This document shows, piece after piece, positions 22,110-33,300 of a DNA stretch of 64,000 bases. Position numbers and translations under genes: made by a program. The notes under the pieces were generated by a model, which was not told the origin of the DNA, searched no databases, and saw nothing but the letters and a program-made list of their open reading frames with translations. Positions within the stretch are counted from its first letter, which is position 1, and each line of letters begins with the position of its first letter. Origin of the DNA: Bubalus kerabau (Eukaryota; Chordata; Mammalia; Artiodactyla; Bovidae); NCBI RefSeq assembly GCF_029407905.1, contig NC_073625.1:170954240-171018239 (forward strand). The letters run 5' to 3'.

Positions 22110-22140
22110 TAGGCAACCAAAAATAAATAAACAAATATTT

Positions 22141-23165
22141 TAGAAAATAATGAAATCCCTCCTTCCTATACTCTGGTTTTATCCTAAAAACTGGGAGTAA
22201 GCTCCATGAGAATGGGGACTGGTGAATGTCAGTTATGTGACATAGAGTTGGCTATCAAAAATGTTTGTAAAAATAGGGAAGGAGGGAAGGAGGAGAGAGC
22301 TAATGGGGCCTAGGACTGAACCTATTGGGAGTGGGTGTAGGGGTAAGGGGTGGGGATTAAGAATAGGAAGTAATGGAACCTACAGAGTTGCAGAAGTGAG
22401 GAGTCAGGCACTCTGAGACTTTCATCCTTAAATTTCACCTTCTTCATTCAGGTACCAGGGTTTGTCCAACCTGTTTTAAAGACAGGCAGTGAATTGATGT
22501 GCAAGTAATTCATCACTGTAGGTAATCCTTGTGCCCTGCCTTAAGTGATTCCAAATGACACAGATGCAGCAAGGTTGTCTACGCATGGACACGAGTCAGG
22601 TCTTTGAATCAGAGGTCAAATAGCAGAACCAGACCAAGCCTCTGTGAAATGAGACAACAGTGACCTGCTGATCGTGGGGTGCTCTCGGTGGACTCTGACA
22701 CACCTCCTGTGGCAGAATGGAGTGAAGTCAAGGGCATGAGATGTTACGAAAGCAGCCATGGGATTCTGTCCAGGATGCAGAAGTGCCTATAACACCTGTG
22801 CCTTGTCTGTTAGGAAACGCAAGAGTTTCAGTTTTCACAGCTTTGCTATGAAAGGAGCATTCATGTGAGCTGTGCCACTGATCACATCCCCGTTGTTCTC
22901 CTCAAACATTTCAATCTGTCCCCAACACATCTGACAACCTCACTCTCTTTCTTCCCCTCATGCTCCACCCTGTTCCCTAAATTAACCTTCAAAGGTCTGG
23001 CTTGACATATCTTACTTCCTAACAGTAAATATATCCAAAGTAATAGCCAACATTATTGCTGTCAAGTCACACAAGCAAGGAACTCAGCATCTGGGGAGAG
23101 ATTTCCAAGAATCAGCATAGAAATCAATGCTATGTTTCAAAGTGGCCCTTTAAAAGACACACTGC
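22141..23165. other. Unique DNA, no gene; weak L2-like trace
   Basis: 22190-22275 (GTAAGCTCCATGAGAATGGGG ... AAAATGTTTGT) weakly resembles an L2/MIR 3' end. The rest, including GC-richer 22560-22800, holds no frame over 60 aa with a domain. Confidence 0.5.
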
Positions 23166-23443
23166 TAGGCTTCCCTGGTGGTTCAGTGGTGAAGAATCTG
23201 CCTGTCAATGCAGGGTACATGGGTTTGATCCCTGGTCTGGAAAGATGAGATCCCACATGTCTTGAAGCAGCTGGGCCTGTGCACCATAACTACTGAGCCA
23301 CAAACTACTGAAGCTTGAACACCCTAGAGTCTGCGCTCCATGACAAAGAGAACCCACCGCAATGAGAAGCCTATGCAGAACAACCACGCAGCAACAAAGA
23401 CCCAGTACAGCCAAAAATATATAAATACATTTTTAAAAAAAAA
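23166..23443 (+). mobile_element. CHR-2-type SINE, full length
   Basis: Head GGCTTCCCTGGTGGTTCAGTGG and GGGTTTGATCCCTGGTCTGG, body GTGCACCATAACTACTGAGC and GCAACAAAGACCCAGTACAG, A-rich tail to 23443. Confidence 0.93.
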
Positions 23444-23639
23444 AAGACATAATGCCTTGTATTTCTATAGATCTTTACACATGACAATCACTTTCCCATG
23501 TTTATCTCATCTGATCTTTTTGAATCTTACACATACGGTCTTCTGAAAGCTGAAGCTCAGAGAAGGGACACGACACAAAACACTTAAGACTGAAGGGAGT
23601 GTTCACATTGTGCAGACAGTGCTGTTGGTGCTTAGGTAT

Positions 23640-23815
23640 GTGAACCCACTTAATGCTCAGGACGACTCTGGCAGAAGGTACAGTTATTACTCAGTGAGGA
23701 GATGGAGCACCAAGAGGCCCTGTAACCCTTAGTCAAGATCTCACAAGTTTGCAAAGGAGGCAGTAGGACAGCGGGGATGTGAACCCAGCCTGGCCACGTC
23801 CTGAGCACAGGCTCA
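23640..23815 (+). mobile_element. Probable MIR fragment
   Basis: AGAAGGTACAGTTATTACTC, GATCTCACAAGTTTGCAAAGG and GGGATGTGAACCCAGCCTGG follow the MIR 3' region (count of bases, 'catttta'-like then CAAG-TCACA then GAACCCAG). Diverged. Confidence 0.55.
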
Positions 23816-24500
23816 TCCTCTGGGCTCATCTGCCTCCCTCCACGTGAGCGGCAGAAACCATTCTGCGATGCCAGAACTTTTGTACCATCTGTTCATCCAG
23901 ATCATTACTATTGTTTATGATGGCACTGAGGTAGTGGGAGTGTTGGAATTTCAATAAAGATAAATGATTCATAACCTTGTCTTTCTGAACATATATATCC
24001 TAAAACTAAGTATGCATGCCTGCACACACTCGACTTGTATGAATTGATGACATTTTTTTGATGATTGAAAAAAAGAATCTTACTCATTACTCTTTGGAGA
24101 AAAAGGATAGTGTGGGTCTTCCCAACTCCCCTCAAAACAAGCTTCAAGAGGGACATGCAAGAGTTGGAGCCTGAATAGAATGGTGGGGCAGGTGGAGAGT
24201 GGGGGCTTGGGGGAAAGTGAACAGATCAAGACATGCTCATTTTGCTTCTATTATCATGCCCCTAATTCTGGTAGCTGTGAAAATGTCCTTTTCATGGATA
24301 TTTCCCTCAAAGAGCTTGCACTGTCAAGGAGACAAGCCCTACAGATATAAAATAATTAAGAGAACTCCACTAACACAATTGCGAGAGAGTGTGGTATTGA
24401 CAAGTAATTCTCATTTTGGACGTGAGGATCTACGGCCAGGTACGGTTACTATACACAAACTCTGTAGTGGCATGTGACAGCCTGCAAGCATCCTTTTTTA
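23816..24500. other. Unique DNA, no gene seen
   Basis: Minus frame of 82 aa (23908-24156) and plus frame of 92 aa (24199-24477) show no domain or homology that I recognise. Confidence 0.5.
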
Positions 24501-24506
24501 CATATC

Positions 24507-24526
24507 TGTGTGTGTGTGTGTGTGTG
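24507..24526. repeat. (TG)n microsatellite, with a nearby (TA)n
   Basis: Ten TG units; an ATATATATAT run follows at 24577-24589. Confidence 0.9.
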
Positions 24527-24800
24527 GCAAGGAAGTGTATGATTGTGATTATACTTTTAATCTCTATTGACTGAGAATATATATATATGTGTGTAGATAA
24601 AACCAAGAGCACCCTGGAATAAGCATCCTTCATGTTTTAAGAAAAAAAAATGAGACAGGATGAGAAGTTGTGGGACTGAGCTAGTGAAGAACTAGTGAAA
24701 TGTGAACTGAAAGAAGAGTATGAGATGTTCAAAGCAGAGGGAATACAGAGCAGATGAAAGAAAGCATCACTTTTGAATTGGTGGGACCTACAGGGAGTAA

Positions 24801-24919
24801 ATGGCAACCCACTCTAGTATTCTTGCATGGAAAACCCCATGGATGGAGGAGACTGGTAGGCTACCATCCGTGGGGTCACAAAGAGTCGGAGACGACTGAG
24901 TGACTTCACTTTCACTTTC
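24801..24919 (+). mobile_element. Monomeric Bov-A insertion without tRNA head
   Basis: It starts directly at ATGGCAACCCACTCTAGTAT and ends CTTCACTTTCACTTTC. It is flanked by the 11-bp TSD ACAGGGAGTAA at 24790-24800 and 24920-24930, so this is a complete insertion event that lacks the tRNA-derived part. Confidence 0.92.
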
Positions 24920-24936
24920 ACAGGGAGTAATGATAT

Positions 24937-25158
24937 TTTCTAATATTTATTTTATTTCTTTATTTTGGCTGCTATGGGTCGTAGCTACAGCTGACGGGAT
25001 CTTTTTCACACCACGGGGGCTTCTTAGTTGCAGCAGGTCAACTCTTAATTGAATGCATGAGCTTAATGCATCCAATGCATGAGGGCTCTAGCTCTCAAAC
25101 CTGGGTCCCCTGCCTTGAGAACATGGAGTCTTACCCACTAGACCATCAGGGAAGTCCT
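24937..25158 (-). mobile_element. CHR-2-type SINE
   Basis: The plus strand shows the reversed tail (ATTTATTTTATTTCTTTATTTTGGC), body GGGGGCTTCTTAGTTGCAGC and reversed head ending AGACCATCAGGGAAGTCCTC. A small internal rearrangement repeats GAATGCATGAGC / CCAATGCATGAGG at 25050-25085. Confidence 0.9.
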
Positions 25159-25238
25159 CAGTAATGCCATGTTTAAGCTCTACTTTTTTCATGGTTTCCT
25201 CTCTTCATAATCTTATATAGTTAAGCAAGGACCTACTT

Positions 25239-25460
25239 GAAGGGACTTCCCTGGCAGTCCAACGGTTCAGATTTCACCTTCCAATGCAGGAGGCATGAGT
25301 TCAATCCCCGGTCAGGGTAGATCCCAAGTCCCACGTGACTTGCAGCCAAAAAACAAGAGCATAAACAACAGAAACAATATTGTAAAAAAGTCAATAAACA
25401 CTTTAAAAAAATGGCCCACATAAAAAAAATCTTTACAAAATTGTTTAAAAAAAAAAAACC
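25239..25460 (+). mobile_element. CHR-type SINE
   Basis: Head GGGACTTCCCTGGCAGTCCA and GTTCAATCCCCGGTCAGGGT, body TGCAGCCAAAAAACAAGAGC, A-rich tail with several A-runs to 25460. Confidence 0.88.
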
Positions 25461-25567
25461 TACTTAGAATAGCTTCTTATAATTTTGTTGCCAAATGTAT
25501 CATGAAAATTATTCAAATTGCTATATTTTTCCACTGCAATGTTTCTAGGCCATGCAGGTAATCCATC

Positions 25568-25966
25568 AATTCAGTTCATTTCAGTCACTCAGTCGTGTCC
25601 AACTCTTGGTGACCCCATGAATCGCAGCACGCCAGGTCTCCCTGTCCATCACCAACTCACGGAGTCCACCCAAACCCATGTCCATTGAGTCAGTGATGCC
25701 ATCCAACCATCTCATCCTCTGTCATCCCCTTCTCCTCCTGCCCTCAATCTTTCCCAGCATCAGGGTCTTTTCAAATGAGTCAGCTCTTCACATCAGGTGC
25801 CCAAAGTATTGGAGTTTCAGCTTCAACATCAGTCCCTCCAATGAACACCCAGGACTAATCTCCTTTAGGATGAACTGGTTGGATCTCCTTGCAGTCCAAA
25901 GGACTCTCAAGAGACTTCTCCAACACCACAGCTCAAACACATCAATTCTTCTGTGCTCAGCTTTCT
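25568..25966 (-). mobile_element. BovB LINE 3' end
   Basis: Reversed BovB from CAATTCAGTTCATTTCAGTCA to the CAATTCTTCTGTGCTCAGCT region. The 96-aa plus frame (25678-25968) is the antisense frame common to BovB copies. Confidence 0.93.
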
Positions 25967-26575
25967 AGTAGTGATGTATGAACAAGGCCAGATGACCATT
26001 GACACATACTTTACATCCTTACTGGTAGAGAAACTCTGAAAACTATAATGTCACATACAGATTTCAATAACTACTCAAAGACAAAAACAGGTATGTATCT
26101 AAGATTCTTTTCAGCAAGATGTGGTTAAATGGATCTTGCCATGTCTGAAGTGTTTAGCTCTCTGGAGGGGAATAAAGGCAGCATTACATCAAACACCTCA
26201 GTAAGCTGCCTATGTATTATATCATTGTTTTGAGAAGTACCAGTGATTTCTCTCTGATTTTCCAAAGAACATGAAACAATAATGGAAGGAATGATTCTGA
26301 GAGCGCAGGGCAAACATTTTAGCTTTATAGCTTGACAACTGAGATTACACAGACAACATTCAGTTTCCTATGTCCTCAAGCTCATAATATTTTACATCCT
26401 AAAAGACCTTGTGTTGTTTCCCAGCTTCAAGACAAGGGCCCTAAAGAGAAAAAGAGATGTTAGTCACTTTATGGTGTCCCAAGTGAGCCGGAGGAATGAA
26501 GGCAGAGCTAGAGGTGGAGGAATTACATTGTTTCACAAGAGAAAGTGGGAGGGGGAGAGAAAAAGGATTCATCAG
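25967..26575. other. Unique DNA, no gene seen
   Basis: No recognised repeat; a 62-aa minus frame without features. Confidence 0.5.
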
Positions 26576-26579
26576 CTAC

Positions 26580-26770
26580 TGTTGTAACAATGCAGCATTA
26601 TAAAGCACCCCAAAAATCAGGGGGCTGAAACACCAGCATTGCTTCTTTATACACAGGTCTTCTGCTTTGCAGACATGACTGCTCCAGGCTGTGGGTTGGT
26701 TCTAGAATGCACGCTGGGACCAAACCCACTCTAGACATCTTTCATCTTCCTTGAACAAGTATGGACAAGT
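26580..26770 (+). mobile_element. Probable ancient interspersed repeat, family uncertain
   Basis: GTTGTAACAATGCAGCATTA, AAGCACCCCAAAAATCAGGG and the following GGCTGAAACACC match a dispersed mammalian element with the TGTAACAAA-CACCCCAAAACTCAGTGGC phrase. I recognise the phrase but not the family. Confidence 0.4.
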
Positions 26771-27540
26771 GACTGAAACAAGTTCTTTCTGATTCTCAGC
26801 CACCTGGGTCATTATCACAACCAAAAATCAAATGTGAGAAAAACCTGGAACTACTTAAGACTCTCTTGAGATGTAAGAAAAATAAAAAACTACCAATCAT
26901 GATCTGGGAAATATGATTCTCTCCAAACAACCTTCCTGATCTCACATCCTTGCTCCTACCTCCTAAGTATACTTTCCGATGAGTTTCTGAACTTTCTCTA
27001 CTTCTTCAAGTCTAATGAAGAAGACTAATACATGACTAAACTCATAAGTCAAAAAAAAAAAAAAAAGGATATTGAAGAAAGAAACAAAGATAAAAGGCCA
27101 CATTTGATAATAAGCAGCAGACACCACTGTGTAAATCACTTTATTCTTTCTGAGCCTCAGTCTCTACAAAATGGGACTTTTGACCATAGACAATGTTGGC
27201 AGCCTAAAAGCAGTAAAGAAACTGGATGGAAGGAAATGTAATTCCAAAGTCTTGAGAGCCTTCCTGAGAGAAATGCTAGCATTAAACAAATTTAGCAACA
27301 TCCTCTCCTTAAATAAAAATCACCACTATGAGAGTTTCTAAAGGCCAAGTCTGAACCAAAAATAAATATGTTAGTAGATATTTATTGGAACAATTGCCCT
27401 GAGAAACAGGTTTCACTTTGCAGGTGAATTTTTTCTCTCTGAGGGTAGGTTCAGGGTAGGGAGAGATATCAGCAACAGGAATGAGAAAGGTCACTGATGA
27501 CTTAGAAGAGGCAGATTTTTTCTTGGAATGGCACACAGAC
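26771..27540. other. Unique DNA; possible MIR remnant
   Basis: 27120-27175 (GTGTAAATCACTTTATTCTTTC, AGCCTCAGTCTCTACAAAAT) fits the MIR core order. An A-run lies at 27050-27066. No gene. Confidence 0.4.
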
Positions 27541-28637
27541 TGCTAGAAACTCCAGTCCCATTACTTCCTTTCTCTCTAGCTCCATTTCTTCTCCACACTC
27601 GGCAAGTGTGGGCCCCATGCAAATGAGTGGCATAGGGGGTCAGGATGTGTGAGCCAGCAGGGCCCACTCAGGGGTACTGGGGGCACTGGGGTCTGCTTGG
27701 GTCATGGCAAGTGGCTGAGTGTTGCCTTCAGCCTTCTACAGATCAATTTCACTTGTCAAACAAAGAAGCTGACATGAGCTTCCTCCTACAACCTCCTCGC
27801 CTTGGATGATGAATAGCAGAGCAGGGTGGTGGAGCAACCCACCCCTGCCATTTCCGCTTGTGCTATTGAGTTTGGGAGATGTTTCTCCACTGGCCTTCAG
27901 GCTCAGAGCAAATGCCTGGACATGCAGGGACAGCACATTGTCGTGCTGATCACCAGAGACTTGCCAACTCTTGGCCAAAGTGGAGGCTACTAAGACTGGA
28001 AAATCAACTTGGTGGGAGGCACCTGGTAGGCAGCAAACTCTCTTACACCAAGCAGTGAAAACAAGTAAGGAAGGACTAGCCTCGGGCTAGCAGGGCAATC
28101 AGGGCCCCAGCTCCCATCTTGCTGCCAGCTGAAGCCCGAAACTGTTTCCCTGATAACATGGGCCAAATATGCCCCAGTCCTTTGGGAACACCTTGAAGCA
28201 TGTGGAATTGGGCCAGACCCACAAGCCCAGAGAGAAATTGAGCTTCAGGATCACAAAGCTGCCAGCTGGATGGTATCTATGCCCTGCATGTTTTCTTGGT
28301 TTGCTTTTCTCACGTTCTCCCTCAGTACTCATTACAGTAACTGAGTCTTTTCGCGTCAGCCTATCTCAGTGGTGGAACTTTCCAGAGAAGACAGAGCTCC
28401 CCCAACCTAGAGCAGTACGAGGTGGCATGGTCACTCCAGGAGACAGTGTCTCAGAGGTGATAGACTTGGAGCTGCTTGGTTCAGGTGGTTTTCCCCATCA
28501 GCAAACTAGTAGATTTTCACGTTAATGGAGGAATTTCCCTCCCACAAAGAATGGCATGCTACTCCTTGTGTAGGGAGGAAGCTCCCTTAGGGGCCAAGAA
28601 TGTGGTTTCTGGAATTAGACCTAGGACTCAATTTGGT
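27541..28637. other. GC-richer unclassified block without repeats
   Basis: About 1.1 kb, more GC-rich than its surroundings, with no recognised repeat. Frames of 80 aa (27736-27978 minus), 77 aa (28099-28332 minus) and 118 aa (28169-28525 plus) carry no domain or signal peptide. The plus frame's C-terminal part runs to 28525, short of the SINE at 28638. It could be a conserved non-coding element, an exon of an unrecognised gene or an old LTR; I cannot decide from sequence alone. Confidence 0.4.
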
Positions 28638-28823
28638 GGGCTTCCGCAGTGGCTCAGTGGTAAAGAATTTGCCTGCAATGCAGGAAATGCAGAAGACACA
28701 GGTTTGATCCCTGGGTCAGGAATATCCCCTGGAGAAGGGCAAGGCAGCCCACTCCAGTATTCTTGCCTGGACAGAGAAGCCTGGCGGGCTACAACTGAAG
28801 TGGCTGAGCATGCATGCATGCAC
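28638..28823 (+). mobile_element. Bov-tA SINE
   Basis: Head GGGCTTCCGCAGTGGCTCAG, CAGGTTTGATCCCTGGGTCA, Bov-A unit CCACTCCAGTATTCTTGCCTGG. The 3' end has lost the ATGGGGTCGCAAAGAGTC segment and ends GAAGTGGCTGAGCATGCATG. Confidence 0.9.
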
Positions 28824-28841
28824 TAAATTTGGTCCCACCAT

Positions 28842-29035
28842 TACAGCTGTGTGGTCTTAAATAAGTCGCTTAATTACTGAAACTACTTTTCTCATCTATA
28901 AAATGGAGATAATAATTGTAATTTAAAGGTTGTTGTAAGGATTAAAAAAGTAATGCTTGTAAAGTTCTTGGCACAAGGCCTGGAAGAACTGAATACATAT
29001 TTATCTTATCACATTATTATTATTATCATTACTCC
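28842..29035 (+). mobile_element. MIR SINE, well preserved
   Basis: Ordered MIR motifs: CAGCTGTGTGGTCTTAAATAA, TTCTCATCTATAAAATGGAGA, AAGGTTGTTGTAAGGATTAA, TTCTTGGCACAAGGCCTGG and an ATTATTATTATC end. Confidence 0.88.
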
Positions 29036-29447
29036 TTATTCTTCCTGGAAATTTGGAGAACAGAGGTGATACTCAAAACTTTAGGGTGGAAGAAATTGTT
29101 AATTCCTCCATCTTTCTCTCCTATTTCAGTCTCCCCATCATACGTGGACTGCTGGCTCCAAATAATTTAATAAGATCACACTTTCCAAGATGGGAGGAAC
29201 AGTCATTGGAAGTTCATAAAGCTCTTTCGTGAAGCAAGTTGACTCCTCAACAATTGAGGCAACAAATGTTCCTAATTGCATCATAAAAACCAAATGATCC
29301 TCATGTTTTCTGATGCAAGATTAAGATCTTAATATTGATTAAATCATTAAAAAAAATGAGAAACATATATCCCCTTCACCAACATTACAGTTTAATTTTG
29401 CAGGACAAGCTTCCTGTATGAAGCATACAGTTTAAGAATACATGATT
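29036..29447. other. Unique DNA, no gene seen
   Basis: No repeat or coding signal recognised. Confidence 0.5.
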
Positions 29448-29585
29448 CACAACCATTATGGAGAACAACAAGGAGATTCCTTTAAAAAACTAAAAATAGA
29501 GCTACCACATAATCCAGAAATCCCACAATTGGACATATATCCAGAGAAAACCATAATTCAAAGGGATGCATGCACCCCAATGTTC

Positions 29586-32504
29586 CATTCAGTCAGTTCA
29601 GTTCAGTCGCTCAGTCATGTCCGACTCTTTGCAACCCCATGAATTGCAGCATGCCAGGCCTCCCTGTCCATCACCAACTCCCGGAGTTCACTCAGACTCA
29701 TGTCCATCGAGTTGGTGATGCCATCCAGCCATCTCATCCTCTGTTGTCCCCTTCTCCTCCTGACCCCAATCCCTCCCAGCATCAGAGTCCTTTCCAATGA
29801 GTCAACTCTTCGCATGAGGTGGCCAAAGTACTGGAGTTTCAGCTTTAGCATCATTCCTTCCAAAGAAATCCCAGGGCTGATCTCCTTCAGAATGGACTGG
29901 TTGGATCTCCTTGCAGTCCAAGGGACTCTCAAGAGTCTTCTCCAACACCACAGTTCAAAAGCATCAATTCTTCGGCACTCAGCCTTCTTCACAGTTCAAC
30001 TCGCACATCCATACATGACCACAGGAAAAACCATAGCCTTGACTAAAAGGACCTTTGTGGGCAAAGTAATGTGTCTGCTTTTGAATATGCTATCTAGGTT
30101 GGTCATAACTTTCCTTTCAAGGAGTAAGCGTCTTTTAATTTCATGACTGCAGTCACCATCTGCAGTGATTTTGGAGCCCAAAAATATAAAGTCTGACACT
30201 GTTTCCACTGTTTCGCCATCTATTTCCCAAGAAGTGATGGGACCAGATGCCATTTTCTTCATTTTCTGAATGTTGAGCTTTAAGTCAACTTTTTCACTCT
30301 CCACTTTCACTTTCATCAAGAGGCTTTTGAGTTCCTCTTCACTTTCTGCCATAAGGGTGGTGTCATCTGCATATCTGAGGTTACTGATATTTCTCCCGGA
30401 AATCTTGATTCCAACTTGTGCTTCTTCCAGCCCAGCGTTTTTCATGATGTACCCTGCATAGAAGTTAAATAAGCAGGGTGACAATAAACAGCCTTGATGT
30501 ACTCCTTTTCCTATTTGGAACCAGTCTGTTTTTCCATGTCCAGTTCTAATTGTTGCTTCCTGACCTGCATACAGATTTCTCAAGAGGCAGGTCAGGTGGT
30601 CTGGTATTCCAATCTCTTTCAGAATTTTCCACAGTTTATTGTGATCCACACAGTCAAAGGCTTTGGCATAGTCAATAAAGCAGAAATAGATGTTTTCTGG
30701 AACTCTCTTGCTTTTTTGATGATCCAGCAGATGTTGGCAATTTGATCTCTAATTCCTCTACCTTTTCTAAAGCCCACTTGAACATCAGGAAGTTCACAGT
30801 TCACGTATTGCTTAAGCCTGGCTTGGAGAATTTTGAGCATTACTTTACTAGCGTGTGAGATGAGTGCAATTGTGTGGTAGTCTGAACATTCTTTGGCATT
30901 GCCTTTCTTTGGGCTTGGAATGAAAACTGACCTTTTCCAGTCCTGTGGCCACTGCTGAGTTTTCCAAACTTGCTGGCATATTGAGTGCACCACTTTCACA
31001 GCATCATCTTTCAGGATTTGAAATAGCTCAACTGGAATTCCATCAGCTCCACTAGCTTTGTTTGTAGTGATGCTTTCTAAGGCCCACTTGACTTCACATT
31101 CCAGGATGTCTGGCTCTAGGTCAGTGATCACACCATCATGATTATCTGGGTCGTGAAGATCTTTTTTGTACAGTTCTTCTGTGTATTCTTGCACCTCTTC
31201 TTAATATCTTCTGCTTCTGTTAGGTCCATACCATTTCTGTCCTTTATCGAGCCCATCTTTGCATGAAATATTCCCTTGGTATCTCTAATTTTCTTGAAGA
31301 GATCTCTAGTCTTTCCCATTCTGTTGTTTTCCTCTATTTCTTTGCATTGATCGCTGAGGAAGGCTTTCGTATCTCTACTTGCTATTCTTTGTAACTCTGC
31401 ATTCAGATGCTTATATCTTTCCCTTTCTCCTTTGCTTTTTGCTTCTCTTCTTTTCACAGCTATTTGTAAGGCCTCCCCAGACAGCCATTGTGCTTTTTTG
31501 CATTTCTTTTCCATGGGCATGGTCTTGATCCCTGTCTCCCGTACAATGTCACGAACCTCCGTCCATAGTTTATCAGGCACTCCATCTGTCAGATCTAGTC
31601 CCTTAAATCTAGTTCTCACTTCCACTGTATAATCATAAGGGATTTGATTTTGGTCATACCTGGTCTAGTGGTTTTCCCTACTTTCCTCAATTTCAGTCTG
31701 AATTTGGTAATAAGGAGTTCATGATCTTAGCCACAGTCAGCTCCCGGTCTTGTTTTTGTTGACTGTTTAGAGCTTCTCCATCTTCGGCTGCAAAGAACAT
31801 AATCAATCTGATTTCAGTGTTGACCATCTGATGATGTCCATGTGTAGAGTCTTCTTTTGTGTTGTTGGAAGAGGGTGTTTGCTATGACCAATGCATTTTC
31901 TTGGCAAAACTCTATTCATCTTTGCCCTGCTTCATTCCGTATTCCAAGGCCAAATTTGCCTGTTACTCCAGGTGTTTCTTGACTTCTTGCGTTTGCATTC
32001 CAGTCCCCTATAATGAAAAGGACATCTCTTTTGGGTGTTAGTTCTAAAAGGTCTTGTAGGTCTGCATAGAACCATTCAACTTCAGCTTCTTCAGCATTAC
32101 TGGTTGGGGCATAGACTTGGATTACTGTGATATTGAATGGTTTGCCTTGGAAACGAACAGAGATCATTCTGTTGTTTTTGAGATTTCATCCAAGTACTGC
32201 ATTACGGACTCTTTTGTTGACCATGATGGCTACTCCATTTCTTATGAGGGTTTCCTGTCCGCAGTAGTAGATATAACGGTCACCTGAGTTAAATTCACCC
32301 ATTCCAGTCCATTTGAGTTCACTGATTCCTAGAATGTCGACGTTCACTCTTGCCATCTCCTGTTTGACCACTTCCAATTTGCTTTGATTCATGGACTTGA
32401 CATTCCAGGTTCCTATGCAATATTGCTCTTTACAGCATCGGACCTTGCTTCTATCACCAGTCACATCCACAGCTGGGTATAGTTTTTGCTTTGGCTCCAT
32501 CCTT
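29586..32504 (-). mobile_element. BovB LINE, 2.9 kb, nested in L1
   Basis: The 3' end at 29586 (CATTCAGTCAGTTCAGTTCA on the plus strand) and the 5' boundary at 32504, where the coding strand would read the start of ORF1-like GATGGAGCCAAAGC. TSD ATGTTC at 29580-29585 and 32505-32510 fits the interrupted L1 phrase CCAATGTTC|A. Only the 5' UTR is missing. Confidence 0.96.
29615..32504 (-). pseudogene. Broken BovB endonuclease/reverse transcriptase ORF
   Basis: Nearly the whole coding region is present but in pieces. Endonuclease N-terminus (about 32480-32186) contains GTWNVKSMN and ILGISELKW with the metal-binding Glu; the next piece (32167-31916) contains VYAPTSN and IIGDWNA; the linker lies at 31625-31128; RT pieces 31194-30619 and 30649-29996 contain the RYADDTTL catalytic box at about 30365; the C-terminal piece is at 29992-29615. 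Frame changes near 32180, 31700-31900, 31150 and 30640, plus a deletion around 31660-31670 (a site intact in the 58-61 kb copy), inactivate it. The A-box region falls at a frameshift. Confidence 0.9.
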
Positions 32505-32861
32505 ATGTTCACTGAACACAATTTACAACAGCCAAATCATAGAAGGAACTTAAATCCATTGGCAGAGAAATAGATTAAAAAAAAAAAGATTTGGTATATA
32601 TACACAATAGAATATTATGCAGTCATTAGAAAGAACCAAATAATGTCACTTGCAGCAACATGGATAAACCTAGGGATTATTATGCTGAGTAAATAAGTCA
32701 GACAGAGAAAGACAAATATCATATAATATTACTTATATGTGGAATCTAAAAAAAAAAATAGTACAAATAAACTTACAAAACAGAAACAGAATCACAGATA
32801 TAGCAAACAGACGTGATTACCAGGCAGGGAATGGGGGAGGAATAAATTGGGAAATTGGGGT

Positions 32862-32927
32862 AGTTTTCTTTACCGCAGGCTAGACCCGTTATTTTGGACT
32901 TTCCATTGGGTCCTAGGTACTTTAAAA
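32862..32927. repeat. 66-bp inverted copy of sequence 0.9-1.2 kb downstream, inside L1
   Basis: The segment ending in GGTCCTAGGTACTTTAAAA (reverse strand) matches 33830-33877 (TTTTAAAGTACCTAGGACCC ... AATAACTGGTCTAG) and then 34036-34054 (GTCTGCAGTAAAGAAAACT), in opposite orientation with roughly 90 percent identity by eye. At the downstream site a Bov-tA (33878-34035) splits the matching sequence; the copy inside the L1 lacks that SINE. It takes the place of about a dozen L1 bases before CTACTATATATAAAAT. Confidence 0.85.
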
Positions 32928-32962
32928 CTACTATATATAAAATATATAACTAATAAGGACCT

Positions 32963-33189
32963 GGACTTTCCAGGTGGTACAGTGGTAAAGAATCCACCTA
33001 TAAATAACAGAAGATGAAAGAGACATGAGTTTGATCCCTGGTTTGCAAAGATTCCCTGGAGAAGGAAATGGCAACCAACCCCAGTATTCCTGTCTGAAAT
33101 ATTCCATGGACAGAGGAGCCTGGCAGGCTACAGTCCAATGGGACACAAAGAGTCGGACATGACTAAGAGACTAAACACAGACACACAAG
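32963..33189 (+). mobile_element. Bov-tA SINE nested in L1
   Basis: Head GGACTTTCCAGGTGGTACAG, GAGTTTGATCCCTGGTTTGC, Bov-A unit CCCCAGTATTCCTGTCTG, end GTCGGACATGACTAAGAGAC. 8-bp TSD AAGGACCT at 32955-32962 and 33190-33197. Confidence 0.95.
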
Positions 33190-33264
33190 AAGGACCTACC
33201 GTATAGCACATAGAACTCTTCTGTATAGTCTGTAATGACCTGTATGGGAAAAGGATCTTAAAAA

Positions 33265-33300
<36 letters not shown>
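33265..33300. repeat. (GT)n(AT)n compound microsatellite in the L1 3' UTR
   Basis: Ten GT then eight AT units. This site of the artiodactyl L1 3' UTR is naturally TA-rich, so it is an expansion inside the element. Confidence 0.92.
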
